Of a stretch of 9,448 nucleotides of DNA, positions 7,163-9,448 are shown piece after piece. This DNA comes from JAAFHS01 sp031396505 (lineage in GTDB: Bacteria > Pseudomonadota > Alphaproteobacteria > Rhodobacterales > Rhodobacteraceae): contig JANNKX010000241.1 in assembly GCA_031396505.1 (NCBI GenBank), positions 1-9,448 on the forward strand, read 5' to 3'. The stretch's first letter is position 1. Each line of letters opens with the position of its first letter. Both the position numbers and the translations under genes were made by a program. The notes under the pieces were generated by a model. The model saw nothing but the letters and a program-made list of their open reading frames with translations. It was not told the DNA's origin and did no database searches.

Positions 7163-7869
7163 CCGAACCGATTGTCCTGATCCCCGGCATGATGTGCGAT
7201 GCGCGCAGCGTTTTGCCGCAGATGTTGGCCTTTGGGCCTGACGCGGCTGTGCAGGTGATATTGCCCGCACAGGGACAGACGATTGAACAATTGGCCGAAG
7301 CCGCCCTTGCCGTGGCCCCGCGCAGCTTTGTTCTGATCGGGCAGGGGCTGGGCGGGATTGTGGCGCTGGACATGATCCGCCGCGCGAGTGACCGGATCAC
7401 ACGGGTGGTTTTGATCGGGGCTGACCCTTTGCCGGAAGACCCCAAGATTGCCGCCGCGCGCGAGGCGCGCATGGTGGCCGCGCGTGCGGGCAGGCTGGGG
7501 CAAATCGTGGCGGAAGAGGTTCCCGAGACAAGCCTTGCCGATACCCCTGATCGCCTGATGGTAATGGCCTTGCTGCGCGAGATGGCGCTTGATCTGGGCG
7601 AGGGCGTGTTTCTGCGGCAGTCGCGCGCGATGCAACGCCGACCGGATCAGCAAAAGACGCTGCGCCGTGCCACGATGCCCGCATTGGTGATCGCCGGGGC
7701 AGCGGATCGCATTGTCCCGCCGCGCCGTGCCGAGTTCATGGCCAGCCTGATGCCGCGCGCATCTGCCGTTATTCTGCCCGACGCGGGCCATCTGCCGACG
7801 ATCGAGGCACCCGATGCGCTGAACGCGGTGCTGGCGCCTTTTCTTGTCGCGCCGCTGCTACTTCGCTGA
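7159..7869 (+). CDS. Alpha/beta-hydrolase-fold protein lacking the nucleophile Ser
   Basis: A 236-residue protein of the alpha/beta-hydrolase fold. It begins MTEPIVLIPGMMCDAR, which from memory is the typical opening of a proteobacterial hydrolase group, and this favours the TTG at 7159. That start overlaps the previous stop (TTGA) and has AGGA at 7146-7149. The ATG at 7138 would add seven residues, overlap the upstream gene by 25 nt and lacks a ribosome-binding site. The acid D183 (GAADRIVPP) and H211 (DAGHLPTIE) are present. The nucleophile elbow, normally G-x-S-x-G, reads GQGLGG with Gly (GGG, 7345-7347) at position 63. The frame is otherwise intact, so this looks like a retained protein with altered or lost catalysis rather than a decaying gene. 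It overlaps phaZ tail-to-tail. Confidence 0.85.
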   Translation: MTEPIVLIPGMMCDARSVLPQMLAFGPDAAVQVILPAQGQTIEQLAEAALAVAPRSFVLIGQGLGGIVALDMIRRASDRITRVVLIGADPLPEDPKIAAAREARMVAARAGRLGQIVAEEVPETSLADTPDRLMVMALLREMALDLGEGVFLRQSRAMQRRPDQQKTLRRATMPALVIAGAADRIVPPRRAEFMASLMPRASAVILPDAGHLPTIEAPDALNAVLAPFLVAPLLLR

Positions 7870-9126
7870 GGCGAGGGCCATTTTCGGCTTTTTAGCAGCG
7901 GCATGCTTGTCGATAAACCCCAGCACCAACGGCCGAATGTTCAACCGCCAGCTGCGGCCGGCAAAAATGCCGTAATGCCCGGCACCGTCTTCCAGATGCT
8001 GTGCCTTTTTGGCGTCGGGCAGACCGGTCAGCATGGCCAGCGCGGCCACACATTGCCCCGGTGCCGAGATATCATCCTGCGATCCTTCAACAGTCATCAC
8101 GGCAACATCGGTGATCGCAGCGATATCGACCTGCTTGCCGCCCACCATGAACATGTTTTTCGCGATCTCACGGTTTTTGAAGATGCGCTCGACCGTCGAC
8201 AGATAGAATTCGGCGGTCATGTCCATAACAGCCAGATATTCATCATAAAACCGATTATGCGCATCGTGATCGGATGCTTCGCCTTGCGCTACGCGCATGA
8301 TCTGTTCGGTGAAAGCCTTGGAATGGCGTTCCGCGTTCATCGAAATGAAACTTTGCAACTGCAACAGGCCCGGATACACCAAGCGACCCGCGCCTTTATA
8401 CTTGAAACCCACGCGCTGCACCGCGAACTGTTCCAATTGCCCCATCGTGATGCGGCGTCCGAAATCGGTCACGTCTGTGGCTGCTGCATCCGGGTCGACC
8501 GGGCCACCGATCAGTGTCAGCGTCTTTGGCTGTGCCGTCGGGTCCTCGGCGGCAAGATAGGCCGTCGCGGCCAATGCCAGAGGTGCCGGTTGGCATACGG
8601 CAATCACATGGGCATCTGGCCCAAGTGCGCGCATGAATTCGACAAGGTACAGAGTATAGTCTTCGATATCGAATTTGCCCGCGCTGACCGGAATGTCGCG
8701 CGCATTGTGCCAGTCCGTGATGAACACGTCGCAGTCGGGCAGCAGGCTGTTGACTGTCGAGCGCAGCAGCGTCGCATAATGCCCCGACATCGGCGCAATC
8801 AGCAGAACCTTTCGTGCCATTGGCGCACGACGGCGCACTGAAAATTGCACCAGATTGCCAAACGGCTTCTGGACGACCGGGGTCACGTCTATCAGGTGGT
8901 CCTGCCCGTCCGGCCCGACAATCGAACGGATGCCCCAGTCGGGCTTGACGATCATGCGTTCAAAGCTGCGCTCGGCCACCTCGCCCCAGGCGGCCGTCAT
9001 TTTCAGGAAGGGGTTTGCCGACAGCGCAAAGGCCGGATAAGACGCCATGGCGCGAGCTGTGGCACCCATCCACGCATTCGTGTTGCGCATCGTTTCCATC
9101 AGGTCATAAGAAAGCATATACTTCAT
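7858..9126 (-). CDS. phaZ: Intracellular poly(3-hydroxybutyrate) depolymerase
   Basis: A 422-residue cytoplasmic enzyme that degrades stored amorphous PHB granules to hydroxybutyrate oligomers and monomers. The length matches the PhaZa1-type family (about 410-420). It opens with MKYMLSYDLMETMRNTNAW, the family N-terminus. Residues ~107-145 (VLLIAPMSGHYATLLR, then VFITDWHNARDIP) form the oxyanion strand and the DWxNAR motif. The nucleophile is a Cys, C178 in AVCQPAPLA, as in the Cupriavidus necator enzyme. The acid is D351 or D352 in EGSQDDISAPGQ and the base H384 in GAGHYGIF. The start at 9126 is supported by GAGGAG five bases upstream; a longer in-frame reading to 9270 would add 48 untypical residues across the intergenic operator. 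It is divergent from a phaC-like start, the arrangement known in Rhodobacterales, and its 3' end overlaps the convergent hydrolase by 12 nt. Confidence 0.96.
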   Translation of the reverse strand: MKYMLSYDLMETMRNTNAWMGATARAMASYPAFALSANPFLKMTAAWGEVAERSFERMIVKPDWGIRSIVGPDGQDHLIDVTPVVQKPFGNLVQFSVRRRAPMARKVLLIAPMSGHYATLLRSTVNSLLPDCDVFITDWHNARDIPVSAGKFDIEDYTLYLVEFMRALGPDAHVIAVCQPAPLALAATAYLAAEDPTAQPKTLTLIGGPVDPDAAATDVTDFGRRITMGQLEQFAVQRVGFKYKGAGRLVYPGLLQLQSFISMNAERHSKAFTEQIMRVAQGEASDHDAHNRFYDEYLAVMDMTAEFYLSTVERIFKNREIAKNMFMVGGKQVDIAAITDVAVMTVEGSQDDISAPGQCVAALAMLTGLPDAKKAQHLEDGAGHYGIFAGRSWRLNIRPLVLGFIDKHAAAKKPKMALASAK

Positions 9127-9197
9127 GGTGTCTCCTCGACCCTGGCGGGGTGCCCGGTTCATGATCGTCGCATTTCCCCCAGAAACAAGGCGACCAA

Positions 9198-9212
9198 TGC
9201 TGCACGGCAGCA
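9198..9212. promoter_or_regulatory. Candidate PhaR operator in the phaZ-phaC intergenic region
   Basis: TGCTGC-ACG-GCAGCA is a perfect palindrome with 6-bp arms and 3-nt spacer, containing CTGC-N3-GCAG. From memory this is the motif reported for the PHA-sensing repressor PhaR of Paracoccus denitrificans. It lies 22 bases before the phaC-like ATG at 9235 and about 70 bases before the phaZ start, so PhaR could control either gene. The assignment of the protein is inference; phaR itself is not in the window. Confidence 0.6.
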
Positions 9213-9234
9213 AGAATAGGGTGGAAGTGTCGCG

Positions 9235-9448
9235 ATGACAACAGAAGACCGTGAAATTGAGATCAATCACGATCGTATGACCGCAAATCTTGCGAAGGTC
9301 GAGGTTCTGTCAGCGCGTCTGATGGCCGCGATGGCCCACAAGTGCAGCATTCTCTACATCAGTCACAAACTCGACGAGATCCGCGCGCTCTGCCACAAGG
9401 CAACGGTGTTGCGCAGCGGCCGCGTCACGGGGTCCTGTGACCCGCGCC
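9235..9448 (+). CDS. Chimeric partial ORF: PhaC N-terminus joined to an ABC-transporter ATPase segment
   Basis: The frame is open from the ATG at 9235 to the window end (71 residues). GGAAG at 9223-9227 gives a ribosome-binding site. Residues 1-36 (MTTEDREIEINHDRM, then NLAKVEVLSARLMAAM) look like the start of a class I PHA synthase, as expected for phaC divergent from phaZ. From about residue 37 (TGC at 9343) the sequence changes to CSILYISHKLDEIRALC and KATVLRSGRVTG. This is the H-loop region (H44) and following strands of a sugar/nucleoside-type ABC ATPase (RbsA/YufO-like), from just after where Walker B and the D-loop would lie. The ATPase Walker A, signature and Walker B regions are absent, as is the rest of PhaC. 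So this is not a functional version of either. It is an in-frame rearrangement or an assembly artefact near a contig end. Confidence 0.7.
   Translation, partial: MTTEDREIEINHDRMTANLAKVEVLSARLMAAMAHKCSILYISHKLDEIRALCHKATVLRSGRVTGSCDPR
9337..9346. other. Rearrangement or assembly breakpoint
   Basis: The similarity switches from PhaC-like to ABC-ATPase-like between the His-Lys codons (9337-9342) and the Cys codon at 9343. The exact base cannot be fixed from one sequence because His-Lys could belong to either side. No transposon end, target duplication or att-like repeat is visible at the join. Confidence 0.6.

Noticed and set aside
6970..7791. Minus-strand open frame of 273 codons across the second and third hydrolases
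   Set aside because: His/Arg/Gln-rich shadow product spanning two genes with clear catalytic motifs on the other strand.
7903..8841. Long open frame on the plus strand (312 codons) opposite phaZ
   Set aside because: Antisense shadow of the well-supported phaZ. No ribosome-binding site or family motif.
1..9448. CRISPR arrays, tRNA/rRNA genes, insertion sequences
   Set aside because: No regularly spaced direct repeats, cloverleaf-like sequences, rRNA segments or transposase genes with terminal inverted repeats were seen.

Overview
The window looks like chromosomal DNA of an alphaproteobacterium of the Rhodobacterales (Roseobacter type). This rests on the high GC of positions ~1,030 to 9,448, an alphaproteobacterial ThrRS, a phaZ/phaC divergon with a PhaR-type operator, and the overall style of the proteins. 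The family call is inference from protein character, not from a database search.

Layout from left to right. Positions 1-777 hold the 3' part of a clearly AT-richer trypsin-like serine protease gene, which reads as foreign or accessory DNA. A non-coding stretch of about 350 bases follows (778-1129). It carries a bipartite double-hairpin repeat (835-882), an exact DnaA-box-like 9-mer and a short inverted repeat containing TTGACA. Then come three plus-strand genes: an unrecognised polytopic membrane protein (1130-2077), a small four-helix DUF2177-type membrane protein (2147-2551) and an ArsC/Spx-like thioredoxin-fold protein (2576-2911). A strong hairpin at 2913-2941 serves this group and also the convergent cspA. 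On the minus strand lie a CspA-type cold-shock protein (2968-3174) and, upstream of it, threonyl-tRNA synthetase thrS (3375-5321).

Divergent from thrS is a tightly packed run of three alpha/beta-hydrolase-fold genes (5451-6191, 6188-7162, 7159-7869) joined by 4-nt start/stop overlaps. The third has Gly where the catalytic Ser is expected. It overlaps tail-to-tail by 12 nt with phaZ (7858-9126, minus), an intracellular poly(3-hydroxybutyrate) depolymerase that uses a Cys nucleophile. So four consecutive genes encode the alpha/beta-hydrolase fold, with Ser, Ser, Gly and Cys at the nucleophile position.

The phaZ-phaC intergenic region contains a perfect TGCTGC-N3-GCAGCA palindrome that fits the reported PhaR operator. 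The gene that should be phaC (start 9235) resembles PHA synthase for only about 36 codons. It then continues in frame as the C-terminal part of a sugar/nucleoside ABC-transporter ATPase up to the window edge. This is either a genuine rearrangement breakpoint or an assembly chimera, and it is the most striking anomaly here. I see no tRNA, rRNA, CRISPR array, insertion sequence or recognisable new defence system, although the incomplete protease at the left edge could belong to an accessory module outside the window.
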